A DNA stretch of 64,000 nucleotides. Source: Variovorax paradoxus (lineage in GTDB: Bacteria > Pseudomonadota > Gammaproteobacteria > Burkholderiales > Burkholderiaceae_C). Positions 1 to 9,713 of the stretch are shown piece by piece. The stretch spans positions 744,001-808,000 of the forward strand of contig NZ_JAGGNW010000011.1 in assembly GCF_018614875.1 (NCBI RefSeq), read 5' to 3'. The notes under the pieces are model-generated. The model was not told where the DNA came from. It did not search any database and was given only the letters and a program-made list of their open reading frames with translations. A program made the translations under genes and the position numbers. Each line of letters starts with the position of its first letter. Position 1 is the first letter of the stretch.

Positions 1-2
1 GC

Positions 3-548
3 GCCGAAGGCTATGACGGCGCGCTCTGGCTCTGGGCCGTGCAGCAGCGCCGCGCGGCCGACTGGGTGACGCGCCGCATCGCGCGCAACCAGCGCGTGCT
101 TGCCGCCTCTCCTGCATATATAGAGCGGCGCGGCATGCCCGTTACGGTCGACGCGCTGGGCGCGCACGACTGCCTGGTGGCGCGCGAGAACGGCGAGGTC
201 AACCAGCAGCAGTTCGCACTCTGGACCCTGCGCCACGCGCGCGACGGCAGCACGGCGCGCGTGCGCGTCCAGGGACCGTTGACGAGCAATTCGGGCGAGA
301 TGGTGCGCGACTGGTGCCTGGCCGGGCACGGCATCATGCTGCGCAGCCTGTGGGACATTGCGCCGCAACTGGCTTCCGGTGCGCTGGTGCGCGTGCTGCC
401 CCACTACGCCATGCCCGATGCCGACATCCACTGGATTGCGCCCTGGCGTCCCAAGACGCCGCGCCGCGTGCGGCTGCTGCTCGACCATCTGGCGGAACAG
501 TTCCGCGGCGAGCCCTGGAAACCGGGCAAGGCCGGCTCGCCGCGCTGA
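3..548 (+). CDS. LysR-family transcriptional regulator, C-terminal part (5' end outside window)
   Basis: The reading frame is open from the first bases of the window and ends at 548, so the N-terminal helix-turn-helix lies upstream and is not seen. The 181 visible residues look like the effector-binding half of a LysR regulator: a segment ending RNQRVLAASPAYIERRG followed by a conserved AHDCLV, then a TSNSGEMVRDWCLAGHGI stretch typical of the second subdomain, and a C-terminal segment that would close the fold. The ligand cannot be inferred. It converges with the EamA transporter gene 21 bp away, with no convincing terminator between them. The stretch before RNQRV is unusually Trp-rich (LWLWAV) for this family. 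Confidence 0.85.
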   Translation, partial: AEGYDGALWLWAVQQRRAADWVTRRIARNQRVLAASPAYIERRGMPVTVDALGAHDCLVARENGEVNQQQFALWTLRHARDGSTARVRVQGPLTSNSGEMVRDWCLAGHGIMLRSLWDIAPQLASGALVRVLPHYAMPDADIHWIAPWRPKTPRRVRLLLDHLAEQFRGEPWKPGKAGSPR

Positions 549-569
549 AGGAAAGAAAAAAGCGCCGGG

Positions 570-1457
570 TCAGCGCCCGCTGCGCACCACCAGGCTCACC
601 CCGGCAGCTGTCAGTCCGATGCCCAGCAAGGTCACCAGGGTGATCGGCTCGCCGAACAGCAGCCAGGCCATGACCGCCGTGCACGGCGGCACCAGGTAAA
701 GCAGGCTGGTGACGGCGGTGGCCGTGCCACGCTGAATCAGCATGTAGAGCAGCGAGCTGCCGCCGAGCGACAGCACCAGCACCGACCAGGCCATGGCCCC
801 GGTCGAATGCGCGTTCCACTCGATGCCCTGCGATTCCATCGCCGCAAAGGGCAAGCTCACGAGCAACGCCGCCGCCATCTGCACGGCGCTCGCGCTGCGC
901 ACGTCGCAGGGCGCGACGAAGCGCTTCTGATACAGCGTGCCCGCCGTGATCGAAAGAAGCGCCATGACCGCAAGCCCCATCGTCAACGCGCTGACCTCGG
1001 CGCCCTGCCCGAACTTGCGCGACACCACGAGCACCAGGCCCGCAAAGCCGAGCACCAGCCCGGCCCATTGGCGCTGCGAGATGCGCCCGCCATTGAACGA
1101 AAGCCAGATGGCGGTCAGCACCGGCTGGATGCCGACCAGGAGGGCCACGAGCCCCGCACCCATGCCCGCATGCACGGCCGCCCAGACGCCGCCCAGGTAA
1201 CCGGCCTGCATCAGCACGCCCGTGACCGCCAGATGCCCCCACTGCGCGCGCTCCTTCGGCCACGCAACCCGCGCGAGCGCGACCCAGATGCCGAAGCACA
1301 CGAGAGAAAGCGCATAGCGAACGGCCAGGAACTTGAGCGGCGGCGCGTAGGGCATGCCATAGTGCGCGACGATGAAGCCCGTGCTCCATATCAGCACGAA
1401 GACGGCCGGCATTGCCCGCAGCCACCAGCCCGCGCCGCGGGCCGCGGCCACGCTCAT
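570..1457 (-). CDS. EamA/DMT-family membrane transporter
   Basis: Encodes 295 residues with about ten hydrophobic segments arranged as two EamA repeats, the layout of drug/metabolite exporters (RhaT/YdcZ-like). Typical pieces are IWSTGFIVAHYG near the N-terminus and LLYLVPPCTAVMAWLLFGE in the second repeat, where the family has its conserved P-x-x-A-x-x-x-W-x-x-x-x-E. The substrate is unknown. The start chosen is the ATG that overlaps the pgsA stop codon by four bases (ATGA), which implies translational coupling. A longer in-frame reading runs back into pgsA but is not credible. It is the last gene of the uvrC-pgsA-transporter run. Confidence 0.9.
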   Translation of the reverse strand: MSVAAARGAGWWLRAMPAVFVLIWSTGFIVAHYGMPYAPPLKFLAVRYALSLVCFGIWVALARVAWPKERAQWGHLAVTGVLMQAGYLGGVWAAVHAGMGAGLVALLVGIQPVLTAIWLSFNGGRISQRQWAGLVLGFAGLVLVVSRKFGQGAEVSALTMGLAVMALLSITAGTLYQKRFVAPCDVRSASAVQMAAALLVSLPFAAMESQGIEWNAHSTGAMAWSVLVLSLGGSSLLYMLIQRGTATAVTSLLYLVPPCTAVMAWLLFGEPITLVTLLGIGLTAAGVSLVVRSGR

Positions 1458-2020
1458 TTGGCCCGGGCCCGGATTTCGGGGATGGCCTTCTGCAGGTAAT
1501 AGACCATCGACCAGATCGTGAGCACGGCCGAGATCCAGATCAGCCACTGGCCCCAGAGCCCGGTGTCGATGATCCTGAAGAGGTGTCCGTCGTAGAGCAG
1601 AAACGGAATCGCGATCATCTGCACAGTGGTCTTGACCTTGCCGATCATGTGCACCGCCACGCTCTTGCTGGCGCCGATCTGCGCCATCCATTCGCGCAGG
1701 GCCGAGATGGCGATCTCCCGGCCGATGATGATCAGCGCCACGAACACGTCGGCCCGGTTCAGGTGCACCAGCACCAGCAGCGAGGCGCAGACCAGGAACT
1801 TGTCCGCCACCGGGTCGAGGAAGGCGCCGAAGGCCGACGTCTGGTTGAGCTTGCGCGCCAGGTAGCCGTCGAGCCAGTCGGTGGCCGCGAAGACGATGAA
1901 CATGACCGTGGCGATTAGATTGCGCATCGGCTCGGCCATCGGCAGATAGAACACGCCAACGATCAATGGAATCGCGACGATGCGCGTCCAGGTCATGATG
2001 GTCGGGAGGGTCCAGAACAT
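1454..2020 (-). CDS. pgsA: CDP-diacylglycerol--glycerol-3-phosphate 3-phosphatidyltransferase
   Basis: Makes phosphatidylglycerophosphate from CDP-diacylglycerol and glycerol-3-phosphate in the inner membrane, the committed step to phosphatidylglycerol and cardiolipin. The 188-residue protein starts MFWTLPTIMTWTRI, as PgsA proteins do. It carries the full CDP-alcohol phosphotransferase signature: D48, D51-G52, A55-R56, then eight residues to G65, D69 and D73. Four to six membrane segments follow. It lies 55 bp downstream of uvrC, a neighbour pair widely conserved in proteobacteria. The cardiolipin synthase at 42.3 kb would use its product after dephosphorylation. Confidence 0.97.
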   Translation of the reverse strand: MFWTLPTIMTWTRIVAIPLIVGVFYLPMAEPMRNLIATVMFIVFAATDWLDGYLARKLNQTSAFGAFLDPVADKFLVCASLLVLVHLNRADVFVALIIIGREIAISALREWMAQIGASKSVAVHMIGKVKTTVQMIAIPFLLYDGHLFRIIDTGLWGQWLIWISAVLTIWSMVYYLQKAIPEIRARAK

Positions 2021-2075
2021 GCGGGCGATTGTGTCATGCGCGCGCGGCGGATCGAAAGCCGGAGGGCAATCGACC

Positions 2076-4037
2076 TCAATGCAATGCGCGATAGATTTCC
2101 TCGGCCAGGTCCGTGGCAATGCCTTCGACCGATGCGATGTCCTCGACGCTGGCCGCCGCAACGCCGCGGATTCCGCCAAAACGCTGCAGCAGGCGCGCCC
2201 GGCGCTTGGGGCCGATGCCCGGAATGTCCTCGAGCTGGCTGCCACCCACGCGCACCTTCGCGCGCTTGGCCCGCATGCCGGTGATGGCGAAGCGATGCGC
2301 CTCGTCGCGGATCTGCGCCACCAGCATCAGCGCCGCGGAGTCCTTGCCCAGATAGACCTTCTCGCGGCCATCGGCAAACACCAGTTCCTCGAGCCCGACC
2401 TTGCGGCCCTCGCCTTTTTCGACACCCACGATGAGCGACAGCGCCAGGCCCAGTTCGCTGAACACTTCGCGCGCCATCGACACTTGGCCCTTGCCGCCGT
2501 CCACCAGCACCAGGTCGGGCATGCGCGCGGCGCGCGTCCTGGCGGGCGCATCGCTGCCCGCGCCGCCGGCATCGCCCATGGGCGGCGCATCGGTCTCGGC
2601 CGCCATGGCCTCGGCCAGCTTGGCGTAGCGGCGGTGCAGCACCTGGCGCATCGCGGCGTAGTCGTCGCCGGGCGTGATGCCCTCGATGTTGTAGCGGCGG
2701 TATTCGCGGTTCTGCATCGCATGGTGCTCGAACACCACGCACGAAGCCTGCGTGGCCTCGCCCGCGGTGTGCGAGATGTCGAAGCATTCGATGCGGAAGT
2801 TGTCGAGGTCGTCCGGCGCGAGTTCGAGCGCATCGGCCAGCGAGCGGGTGCGCGCCTGCTGCGAGCCTTCCTCGGCCAGCAGGCGCGCCAGTTGCAGGCC
2901 GGCGTTCGTCTCGGCCATTTCGAGCCAGTGCCGGCGCTGCTCGCGCGGCTGGAACACGGCCGTCACGCGCGCGCCGGCCTGCTGCGAGATGGCCTCGATC
3001 AGCTCGCGGCTCACCAGATGGCTCAGCACCAGCGTGGCGGGCACGGGCACGTCGATGTAGTGCTGGGCAATGAAGGCCTCGAGCACCTGCACCTCGATCG
3101 AATCGGCCGGAAGGGGTGCCACGCCCTCCTCTGCGTCGAGTTCGCCGAGGTGGATCTGCGCAGCGTCTTCCACGTGCACCGGAAAATAGGCGCGGTCGCC
3201 CAGGTGCCGGCCGCCTCGCACCATCGCCAGGTTGACGCAGGCCTTGCCGCCCTGCACCTTCACTGCAAGGATGTCCACGTCCTTGTCCGAAGCGATCTCG
3301 ATCGACTGCTGGTGCAGCACGCGCGAGATCGCCGACATCTGGTTGCGCAGCTCGGCCGCCTGTTCGAATTCGAGCTTCTCGGCGTGCGCGGCCATGCGCG
3401 CCTCGAGCTTCGAGAGCACGAGCTGGGTGTCGCCCATCAGGAAGGCCTCGGCGCTGGCCACGTCCTGCGCGTAGGCCTCGGGCGAGATGTAGCCCACGCA
3501 GGGCCCCGTGCAGCGCTTGATCTGGTACAGCAGGCAGGGCCGCGTGCGGTTGGCGTACACCGTGTCCTCGCAGGTGCGCAGCCTGAAGACCTTCTGCAGC
3601 AGCTGGATCGATTCCTTCACCGCCCAGGCGCTGGGGTAAGGCCCGAAATAGCGATGCTTCTTGTCGACCGCGCCGCGGTAATAGGCGAGCCGCGGAAACT
3701 CGTGCGACGCGATCTTCAGGTAGGGGTAGCTCTTGTCGTCGCGGAACAGGATGTTGTAGCGCGGCTTGAGCGTCTTGATGAGGTTGTTCTCGAGCAGCAG
3801 CGCCTCGGCTTCGGAGCGCACCACGGTGGTCTCCATGCGCACGATCTTCGAGATCATGTGGCCGATGCGCGTGCCGCCGTGGCTCTTCTGGAAATAGTTG
3901 GCGACCCGCTTCTTGAGGTTGCGCGCCTTGCCCACGTAGAGCACCGCGCCGGCCGCGTCGAAATAGCGGTAGACGCCCGGCAGCTGCGGCAGGGCGGCGA
4001 CTTCGCTGAGCAATTGATCGGAATGCACGTCTGACAT
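2076..4037 (-). CDS. uvrC: Excinuclease ABC subunit C
   Basis: Makes the dual incision in nucleotide excision repair together with UvrA and UvrB. Of 653 residues, the N-terminal GIY-YIG nuclease domain shows [21 protein letters not shown] UvrB-binding UVR motif follows around residue 205 ([14 protein letters not shown]), then the RNase H-like second nuclease domain with [12 protein letters not shown], and a C-terminal tandem helix-hairpin-helix ([16 protein letters not shown]). The length exceeds the roughly 610 of E. coli UvrC, mainly through a Gly/Ala/Asp-rich insert of about 25 residues just before [10 protein letters not shown]. It is the first gene of a minus-strand operon with pgsA and is divergent from the gamma-glutamyltransferase gene across 142 bp. 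Confidence 0.98.
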   Translation of the reverse strand: MSDVHSDQLLSEVAALPQLPGVYRYFDAAGAVLYVGKARNLKKRVANYFQKSHGGTRIGHMISKIVRMETTVVRSEAEALLLENNLIKTLKPRYNILFRDDKSYPYLKIASHEFPRLAYYRGAVDKKHRYFGPYPSAWAVKESIQLLQKVFRLRTCEDTVYANRTRPCLLYQIKRCTGPCVGYISPEAYAQDVASAEAFLMGDTQLVLSKLEARMAAHAEKLEFEQAAELRNQMSAISRVLHQQSIEIASDKDVDILAVKVQGGKACVNLAMVRGGRHLGDRAYFPVHVEDAAQIHLGELDAEEGVAPLPADSIEVQVLEAFIAQHYIDVPVPATLVLSHLVSRELIEAISQQAGARVTAVFQPREQRRHWLEMAETNAGLQLARLLAEEGSQQARTRSLADALELAPDDLDNFRIECFDISHTAGEATQASCVVFEHHAMQNREYRRYNIEGITPGDDYAAMRQVLHRRYAKLAEAMAAETDAPPMGDAGGAGSDAPARTRAARMPDLVLVDGGKGQVSMAREVFSELGLALSLIVGVEKGEGRKVGLEELVFADGREKVYLGKDSAALMLVAQIRDEAHRFAITGMRAKRAKVRVGGSQLEDIPGIGPKRRARLLQRFGGIRGVAAASVEDIASVEGIATDLAEEIYRALH

Positions 4038-4179
4038 GGCGGCTATTGTGGCGCGCGCGCCAGGCCCGCACAGCCAGCCTGCGAGGAAACCCCGAGCGGC
4101 CTGGAATGAATTGTGCTGATGATGACGGGCGCGAGGAGCGCCTGCGTCACTTCATCAAGACCACTCGGGGAAACTCACC

Positions 4180-6243
4180 ATGAAGAAAAATATCCGGACG
4201 GGCGCTCGGCGGGCACTGCCCCCCATCGCACTGGCATTGGCCGTGGCCGGCTGCGGAGGCGGCGGTGGCGGTGGCGGACAGGACAACGCCGCGCTGGTCG
4301 CGGCAATCGCCGCCATCAACGCGGCCAACGCCAGCCGGCCGGCCCCGCCGCCGCCGCCGCCCGAAGCCGACAAGGGCTGCCTCATCGGCGACGGCGGCAC
4401 GCCGGTCGTGGTGGGTTCCGGCGACCCGGGCGATCCGGCGGCACCCGAGCCCGCCTCGGGCTATGTGGTCGGCCACAAACTGGTCTACGCGAAGAACTAC
4501 ATGGTGGTGGCCAACCACCCGCTCGCCACGCGCGCGGGCTGCGACATCCTCAAGGCCGGCGGCAGCGCGGTCGACGCCGCGGTGGCGGTGCAGGCGGTGC
4601 TGGGCCTGGTCGAGCCGCAATCCAGCGGCCTGGGCGGCGGCGCATTCATGCTTCACTACGACGCCGCGAGCAAGAAGCTGCAGGCCTACGATGGGCGCGA
4701 GATGGCGCCAGCCGCGGCAACCGAGAACTACCTGCGCTGGATCGACGACCTGACGGACCAGAACCCGCCCAAGCCCAGCGCCCGCGCAAGCGGCCGTTCC
4801 GTCGGCACACCCGGCGCGGTGCGCATGCTCGACATCGCCTACAAGGACCACGGCAAGCTGCCCTGGAAGGATCTCTTCAGCTACGGCACCACGCTCGCCG
4901 CCGACGGCTTCCCGATCGGCGGACGCATGGCGGCCGCCATCTCCGGCTCGGCCGCCAGCCTCAAGCGCGACGCCGAGGCCACGGCCTACTTCTTCAACGA
5001 CGACGGCACGCCGAAGGCGCTGGGCACCAGGCTCAGGAACCCGGCCTACGCCAGGACCCTCGGCACCATCGCCACGCAGGGCGCGGACGCGTTCTACACC
5101 GGTGCCATCGCCCAAAGCATCGTCGACAAGATCGGCATCACGGCGGCCGTCGACGGCTCGGCCATCACACCCGGCAAGACGACCATGGCCGACATGGCCA
5201 GCTACGTGGCCAAGCGACGCGATCCGGTCTGCGGCACCTACCGCGACTACTACGTGTGCAGCATGTCGCCGCCCTCCTCGGGCGGCATTGCGGTGGTGCA
5301 ATCGCTGGGCATCCTCGAGACCTTCAACATGGGCCTGCACAAGCCCACCGCCATCGACATCGAGGGCGGCAAGCCGACCGTGATGGGCGTGCACCTGGTG
5401 AGCGAGGCCGAGCGCCTGGCCTACGCCGACCGCGACAAGTACGTGGCCGACACCGACTTCGTGCCGCTGCCCGGCGGCTCGGTCGACACCATGATCAACA
5501 AGCCCTACCTGCAGAAGCGGGCCAGCCTGATCAGCCTGTCGGCCAGCATGGGCACGGCGCTGCCGGGCGACCTGGGGAGCGTGCCGCTGGGCATCGACAA
5601 GACCGAGGAACACGGCACGACGCACTTCACCATCGTCGACAAGCAGGGCAACGTCGTCACGATGACCACCACCGTCGAGAGCACGCTCGGTTCGTTCCAC
5701 ATGACGCAGGGCTTCATGCTGAACAACCAGCTGACCGACTTCGCCGCCAACCCCGACGACACCAGCGTCATCCCGAGCGTGAAGGTTGCCAACCGGGTCG
5801 CCCCTGGGAAACGCCCGCGCAGCACGATGGCACCCACGATGGTGTTCAGGAAGAACAGCGATGGCAGCATGGGAGAGTTCGTGGTGGGAACCGGATCGCC
5901 GGGCGGCGGCACGATCATCCAGTACGTGGTGAAGACGCTGGTCGGCGCGCTCGACTGGGGCCTCGATGCGCAGCAGGCCACCTCGCTGGTGGACTTCGGC
6001 GCCTCCAACAGCAAAACCACCAACGTGGGCGGCGAGCATCCGGCGATCGACACTTCGGATTCGGGCAATAACGACCCGCTGATCACCGGCCTGCGCGCGC
6101 TCGGCCACACGGTGGGCTTCGGGGCGCAGTCCAGCGGCATCAGCACGATCATCCGCACCAACGTGGGCGGCAAGCCGGTGCTCACCGGCGGCGCCGATCC
6201 GCGGCGCGAAGGCATCGTGCTGGGGGATACCTTCACGCCCTGA
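4180..6243 (+). CDS. ggt: Gamma-glutamyltransferase, predicted lipoprotein
   Basis: Cleaves the gamma-glutamyl bond of glutathione and related compounds in the periplasm. The 687-residue precursor begins with a lipoprotein signal (lipobox AVAGC, Cys25). This is followed by a run of eight Gly and a Pro-rich linker, so it is probably anchored to a membrane and held away by a flexible stalk. The Ntn-hydrolase core shows GGSAVDAAVAVQAVLGLVEP and GLGGGAFM early. The autoprocessing site is HGTTHFTIVD, with the nucleophile Thr at about residue 480, and the family's late GSPGGGTII motif follows. It is longer than the usual 550-580 because of the N-terminal extension. It converges with the M20 peptidase gene. 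Confidence 0.95.
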   Translation: MKKNIRTGARRALPPIALALAVAGCGGGGGGGGQDNAALVAAIAAINAANASRPAPPPPPPEADKGCLIGDGGTPVVVGSGDPGDPAAPEPASGYVVGHKLVYAKNYMVVANHPLATRAGCDILKAGGSAVDAAVAVQAVLGLVEPQSSGLGGGAFMLHYDAASKKLQAYDGREMAPAAATENYLRWIDDLTDQNPPKPSARASGRSVGTPGAVRMLDIAYKDHGKLPWKDLFSYGTTLAADGFPIGGRMAAAISGSAASLKRDAEATAYFFNDDGTPKALGTRLRNPAYARTLGTIATQGADAFYTGAIAQSIVDKIGITAAVDGSAITPGKTTMADMASYVAKRRDPVCGTYRDYYVCSMSPPSSGGIAVVQSLGILETFNMGLHKPTAIDIEGGKPTVMGVHLVSEAERLAYADRDKYVADTDFVPLPGGSVDTMINKPYLQKRASLISLSASMGTALPGDLGSVPLGIDKTEEHGTTHFTIVDKQGNVVTMTTTVESTLGSFHMTQGFMLNNQLTDFAANPDDTSVIPSVKVANRVAPGKRPRSTMAPTMVFRKNSDGSMGEFVVGTGSPGGGTIIQYVVKTLVGALDWGLDAQQATSLVDFGASNSKTTNVGGEHPAIDTSDSGNNDPLITGLRALGHTVGFGAQSSGISTIIRTNVGGKPVLTGGADPRREGIVLGDTFTP

Positions 6244-6277
6244 GCGAAGACGCCGGCGCCCTCCCGGAAGGCGGCAC

Positions 6278-7726
6278 CTACCTCGCGAGTTCGCTCACCA
6301 GCCGGTACAGGAACTCGCGGCCGTCGTAGAGCCGCTGGATCTCGATGCGTTCGTCCAGCCCATGGGCGCGCGCGTCCGCCGGATCGAGAAACATGCCCGT
6401 CACGCCGTACATCGGAATGCCGGCGTTGCGCATGAAGCGGCTGTCGGTGGCGCCGGTGCTCATCGCGGGCACCACCGGCACGCCCGGCCACATGGCCTGC
6501 GTCACCGACTCCACGGTCTTGACCAGATCGCCGTTCAGCGGCGAGGCCGGGCTGCGCAAGGGCTTGCCGAGGTTGCGCACCACGATCTTGTCGTTGCCGA
6601 CGGCCTGGGTCAGCAGGCGCTCGACTTCCTCCGGGTCGTCATGCGGCAGGATGCGGCAGTTGACCGTGGCCTTGGCCGATTGCGGCAGCGCGTTCTCGGC
6701 ATGGCCCGCCTGCACCATGGTGACCACGCAGGTGGTGCGCAGCTGCGCGTTGTAGGCCGGGTTGGCCGAGAGCCGCTCGATCACCGCGGCGTCCGGGTTG
6801 CCTGCGCCGATGGCGCGCATGTCGTCGGCCAACTGGCCGGTGGCAAACGGCGCGCTGCGTGCGAAATAGGTCTTGGTGACATCGGCCAGCTTGACCGGAA
6901 ACGCGTAGCTGCCCAGGCGCTCCAGACCCGCGGACAGCGCGTAGATCGGGTTGTTCCTGGTCGGCACCGAGCTGTGCCCCCCCACGTCGCGCGCCTCGAG
7001 CATGTAGGTGGTGTACATCTTCTCGGCCACTTGCATGCGGTGCAGGTTGGGCTTGCCCCCGCGCAGTTCGCCGCCGCCGCCTTCGTTGATGCCGAACTCC
7101 GCCTGCAGCAATTCGGGCTTGTTGCTGATGAGCCAGAAGGCGCCGTTGCTGAGCGCATCGCCGCGCTCTTCGTCGGCCGTGAGCGCCAGGATGATGTCGC
7201 GGCTGGGCTTGAAGCCTTCCTGCCTGAGCTGCCCCAACACCGACACCAGCGCCGAGGCCATGGCCTTGTCGTCGATGGAGCCGCGGGCCGTGAAGTAGCC
7301 GCCCGTTTCCTGCAGCTTGAAGGGATCGGTCTTCCAGTCTTCGCGCCTGGCCTCGACCACGTCGATGTGGGCCAGCAACAGCAACGGCTTCTTGCTGCCG
7401 TTGCCCTTGAAGCGCAGCACCAGGTTGCCCTTCTTCGGGAACGGCTCGAAGATCTGGATGTCGCCGGGCGCAAAGCCCGATTCGACCAGGCGCCTTTCCA
7501 TGGCGCGCGCCGCGAGCGTGTTGTCTCCCGCCGAATGGCTGGTGTTGATCTCGATCAGCTCCTTGTAGATATCGTGAAAGCGTTGCTGCTGCGGCGTCGT
7601 CGGCGAGGCCGTTTGGGCCGACGCGCCGGCCAGGGCGCCCAGGGCCAGGGAAAGCGCGAGCACGGTTCTCGCCGCGCCGAAGGTACCAAGGGAAAGCGGC
7701 GAACGGCGGCGGGTGGGCATGCGCAT
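6278..7726 (-). CDS. M20-family zinc metallopeptidase, exported
   Basis: A 482-residue di-zinc carboxypeptidase or deacylase of the M20/ArgE/CPG2 group. It has an N-terminal signal segment (Arg-rich start, then hydrophobic LALSLALGALAGASAQ), so it acts in the periplasm. Metal-site elements are visible in order: LLLAHIDVVEA (His, Asp), ARGSIDDKA (bridging Asp), TADEERGD (catalytic Glu pair), GGHSSVP in the dimerisation domain and STGATDSRFM late in the protein. The ATG at 7726 is preceded by a GGAGAG-type ribosome site. A second in-frame ATG lies two codons later. The substrate is unknown. It is divergent from earP, so 7727-7818 should carry both promoters. Confidence 0.92.
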   Translation of the reverse strand: MRMPTRRRSPLSLGTFGAARTVLALSLALGALAGASAQTASPTTPQQQRFHDIYKELIEINTSHSAGDNTLAARAMERRLVESGFAPGDIQIFEPFPKKGNLVLRFKGNGSKKPLLLLAHIDVVEARREDWKTDPFKLQETGGYFTARGSIDDKAMASALVSVLGQLRQEGFKPSRDIILALTADEERGDALSNGAFWLISNKPELLQAEFGINEGGGGELRGGKPNLHRMQVAEKMYTTYMLEARDVGGHSSVPTRNNPIYALSAGLERLGSYAFPVKLADVTKTYFARSAPFATGQLADDMRAIGAGNPDAAVIERLSANPAYNAQLRTTCVVTMVQAGHAENALPQSAKATVNCRILPHDDPEEVERLLTQAVGNDKIVVRNLGKPLRSPASPLNGDLVKTVESVTQAMWPGVPVVPAMSTGATDSRFMRNAGIPMYGVTGMFLDPADARAHGLDERIEIQRLYDGREFLYRLVSELAR

Positions 7727-7818
7727 GGTTTTCTCTCTCTCTCCGGATGTTGCGGTGCCGGCCAGCATACCAAGCGGCACACTGCCTCGACCCGCCGAAG
7801 ACGGGCACACTGGCGCTC

Positions 7819-8916
7819 ATGCAATGGGACATTTTCTGCAAGGTCATCGACAACCATGGCGACCTCGGCGTGTGCTGGCGCCTGGCCACCCAGCTGGCGG
7901 CGCTCGGCGAGCGGGTGCGCCTGTGGATCGACGACGCCACCGCGCTGCGCTGGATGGCCCCCACGGGCTGCGACGGCGTGAGCGTGATCGACTGGCTCGC
8001 GCCCGCCGCCGTCCGGCACGCCGTGGCGGCCCCGTCGCCCGATGTGCTGATCGAAGCCTTCGGCTGCGAGCCGGCACCCGAACTGATCGCACGCTTCGCC
8101 GAACCGCAGGCTGCGGGTGGGCCGGGCCGGGCCTGGATCAATCTCGAATACCTCTCGGCGGAGCCGTATGTCGAACGCCTGCACGGCCTGCCTTCGCCGG
8201 TGTTCAAGGGACCCGGCGCGGGATTGGCGAAGCGCTTTTTTTATCCAGGCTTCACGCCCGCCACGGGAGGGTTGCTTCGAGAGCCCGGCCTGCTGGAACG
8301 AAGAGCACGCTTCCAGCGCACCCAATGGCTGGCGGCGCAGGAAATCCCCTGGCGCGATGGCGAGCGCCTGGTTTCGCTCTTCTGCTATGAGCCTCCGGCG
8401 CTGGCAACCCTGCTCGAGCAGTTGGCGGCAGGTTCGCAGCCCACGCGGCTGCTGGTCACTTCGGGCCGCGCCGCGCATGCGGTCAGGGCATTTTTTTCCG
8501 GGCGGGGACAGCCGGACCACGGGCTTGCGGGACTGGACGCGCTATCAATTTCATACCTGCCCTATCTCACGCAACCGGATTTCGACCATCTTCTGTGGGC
8601 CTGCGACCTGAATTTCGTGCGCGGCGAAGACTCGCTCGTGCGAGGCCTCTGGGCCGGCGCCTCGCTGGTCTGGCAGATCTACCCGCAGGACGACGACGCA
8701 CACCACGTCAAGCTCGGCGCCTGGCTGGACTGGCTCGGCGCCCCGCCGTCCCTGCGGCAGTTTCACCACGCCTGGAACGGATTCGACAGCAACCCCCTGC
8801 CCCCTCTCGAAACGCAGGGCCCATGGCGTGAAACCGTGCTGGCCGCCCGTGAAAGGCTGTGCGCGCAAGAGGACTTGGTCACTCAATTGCGGCATCTGGT
8901 CGCCGGAAAAAGCTAA
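7819..8916 (+). CDS. earP: EF-P arginine rhamnosyltransferase EarP
   Basis: Transfers rhamnose from dTDP-rhamnose to an arginine of elongation factor P, which activates EF-P for rescuing ribosomes stalled at polyproline. The 365-residue protein has the family start MQWDIFCKVIDNHGDLGVCWRL. It also has the C-terminal donor-binding segment RGEDSLVRGLWAGASLVWQIYPQ, both diagnostic of EarP. The ATG at 7819 was chosen because homology begins there; an in-frame extension upstream is low in similarity. Its target, efp, is the next gene downstream on the same strand. Confidence 0.97.
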   Translation: MQWDIFCKVIDNHGDLGVCWRLATQLAALGERVRLWIDDATALRWMAPTGCDGVSVIDWLAPAAVRHAVAAPSPDVLIEAFGCEPAPELIARFAEPQAAGGPGRAWINLEYLSAEPYVERLHGLPSPVFKGPGAGLAKRFFYPGFTPATGGLLREPGLLERRARFQRTQWLAAQEIPWRDGERLVSLFCYEPPALATLLEQLAAGSQPTRLLVTSGRAAHAVRAFFSGRGQPDHGLAGLDALSISYLPYLTQPDFDHLLWACDLNFVRGEDSLVRGLWAGASLVWQIYPQDDDAHHVKLGAWLDWLGAPPSLRQFHHAWNGFDSNPLPPLETQGPWRETVLAARERLCAQEDLVTQLRHLVAGKS

Positions 8917-8942
8917 AATAGCGGGCTTTGCGGATTTCGGCC

Positions 8943-8960
8943 CGGATCTACACAGATCCG
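8943..8960 (+). other. Perfect hairpin in the leader upstream of efp
   Basis: CGGATCT and AGATCCG pair perfectly around a four-base ACAC loop, about 155 bp before the efp start codon. There is no T-tract, so it does not look like a terminator. It sits just downstream of a TAAAAT hexamer at 8914-8919 that overlaps the earP stop codon and could be the -10 of an efp promoter, though no good -35 accompanies it. Confidence 0.4.
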
Positions 8961-9044
8961 AGATGCTCTCCGCCAAACCTGCCGCGGGACATGTACCGTG
9001 GGGCCAATGACGCCGGCAAGCCATGCCTGCAGCATGCCGGCAAG

Positions 9045-9066
9045 ACCTTGCAAACACCTTGCAAAC
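9045..9066 (+). repeat. Tandem 11-bp direct repeat in the efp leader
   Basis: The unit ACCTTGCAAAC occurs twice back to back about 50 bp before efp. Just upstream, GCCGGCAAG also occurs twice around a CATGC-CTGCA-GCATG palindrome (roughly 9012-9044). The leader is therefore unusually repetitive for this compact genome. Function unknown. Confidence 0.5.
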
Positions 9067-9115
9067 GTCGCCGATGGCTCCGCGCACCGAGCGGCCAACA
9101 TCCAGAGAACCTGAT

Positions 9116-9670
9116 ATGAAAATCGCTCAAGAAATCCGCGCCGGCAACGTCATCATGCACGGCAAGGACCCGATGGTCGTCCTCAAGACCGAATACAGCC
9201 GCGGCGGCCGCAACTCGGCCACCGTGCGCATGAAGCTCAAGAGCCTGATCGCCAACTTCAACACCGAAGTGGTCTTCAAGGCCGACGACAAGATCGACCA
9301 GATCGTGCTCGACAAGAAGGAGTGCACCTACTCCTACTTCGCCGACCCGATGTACGTCTGCATGGACACCGAGTACAACCAGTACGAAGTCGAAGCCGAG
9401 AACATGGGCGACGCCCTCAGCTACCTCGAGGACGGCATGCCGGTCGAAGTGGTGTTCTACGACGGCAAGGCGATCTCGGTCGAACTGCCGACCAGCGTCG
9501 AGCGCGAAATCACCTGGACCGAGCCGGCCGTCAAGGGCGACACATCGGGCAAGGTGCTGAAGCCCGCCAAGATCGCCACCGGCTTCGAAGTGCCGGTGCC
9601 GCTGTTCGTCTCGCAAGGCGACAAGATCGAAATCGACACCCGCACCGGCGAATACCGCAAGCGCGTCTAA
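9116..9670 (+). CDS. efp: Translation elongation factor P
   Basis: Binds between the ribosomal P and E sites and speeds peptide-bond formation at consecutive prolines. The 184-residue protein has the three EF-P domains: an N-terminal KOW-like domain starting [14 protein letters not shown], a middle OB domain, and a C-terminal OB domain ending [11 protein letters not shown]. The modification loop reads YSRGGRNSA with arginine at position 32, the residue rhamnosylated by EarP in bacteria that use this system instead of EpmA/lysine. The adjacent earP gene agrees with this. A 199-bp leader precedes it and a strong terminator follows at 9714. Confidence 0.98.
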   Translation: MKIAQEIRAGNVIMHGKDPMVVLKTEYSRGGRNSATVRMKLKSLIANFNTEVVFKADDKIDQIVLDKKECTYSYFADPMYVCMDTEYNQYEVEAENMGDALSYLEDGMPVEVVFYDGKAISVELPTSVEREITWTEPAVKGDTSGKVLKPAKIATGFEVPVPLFVSQGDKIEIDTRTGEYRKRV

Positions 9671-9713
9671 GGTGTTCCCGGCGCTCGGCTTCCCGCCGGC
9701 CGCCAACCTCGAC

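Noticed and set aside
3..120. Frameshift in the LysR fragment because of its Trp-rich segment
   Set aside because: The frame is continuous and the flanking residues align well with the family; a local substitution explains it better, and the missing 5' part prevents a firm test.
1980..4071. Long open frames (about 690 codons) opposite uvrC
   Set aside because: They are complementary to a clear uvrC and have Arg/His/Ala-rich compositions typical of reversed GC-rich coding DNA, with no recognisable domain.
4113..6108. Open frames of about 650 codons overlapping the gamma-glutamyltransferase gene in other frames
   Set aside because: Composition is biased (Arg/His/Gly) and no motif is present; the ggt frame has the lipobox and catalytic motif.
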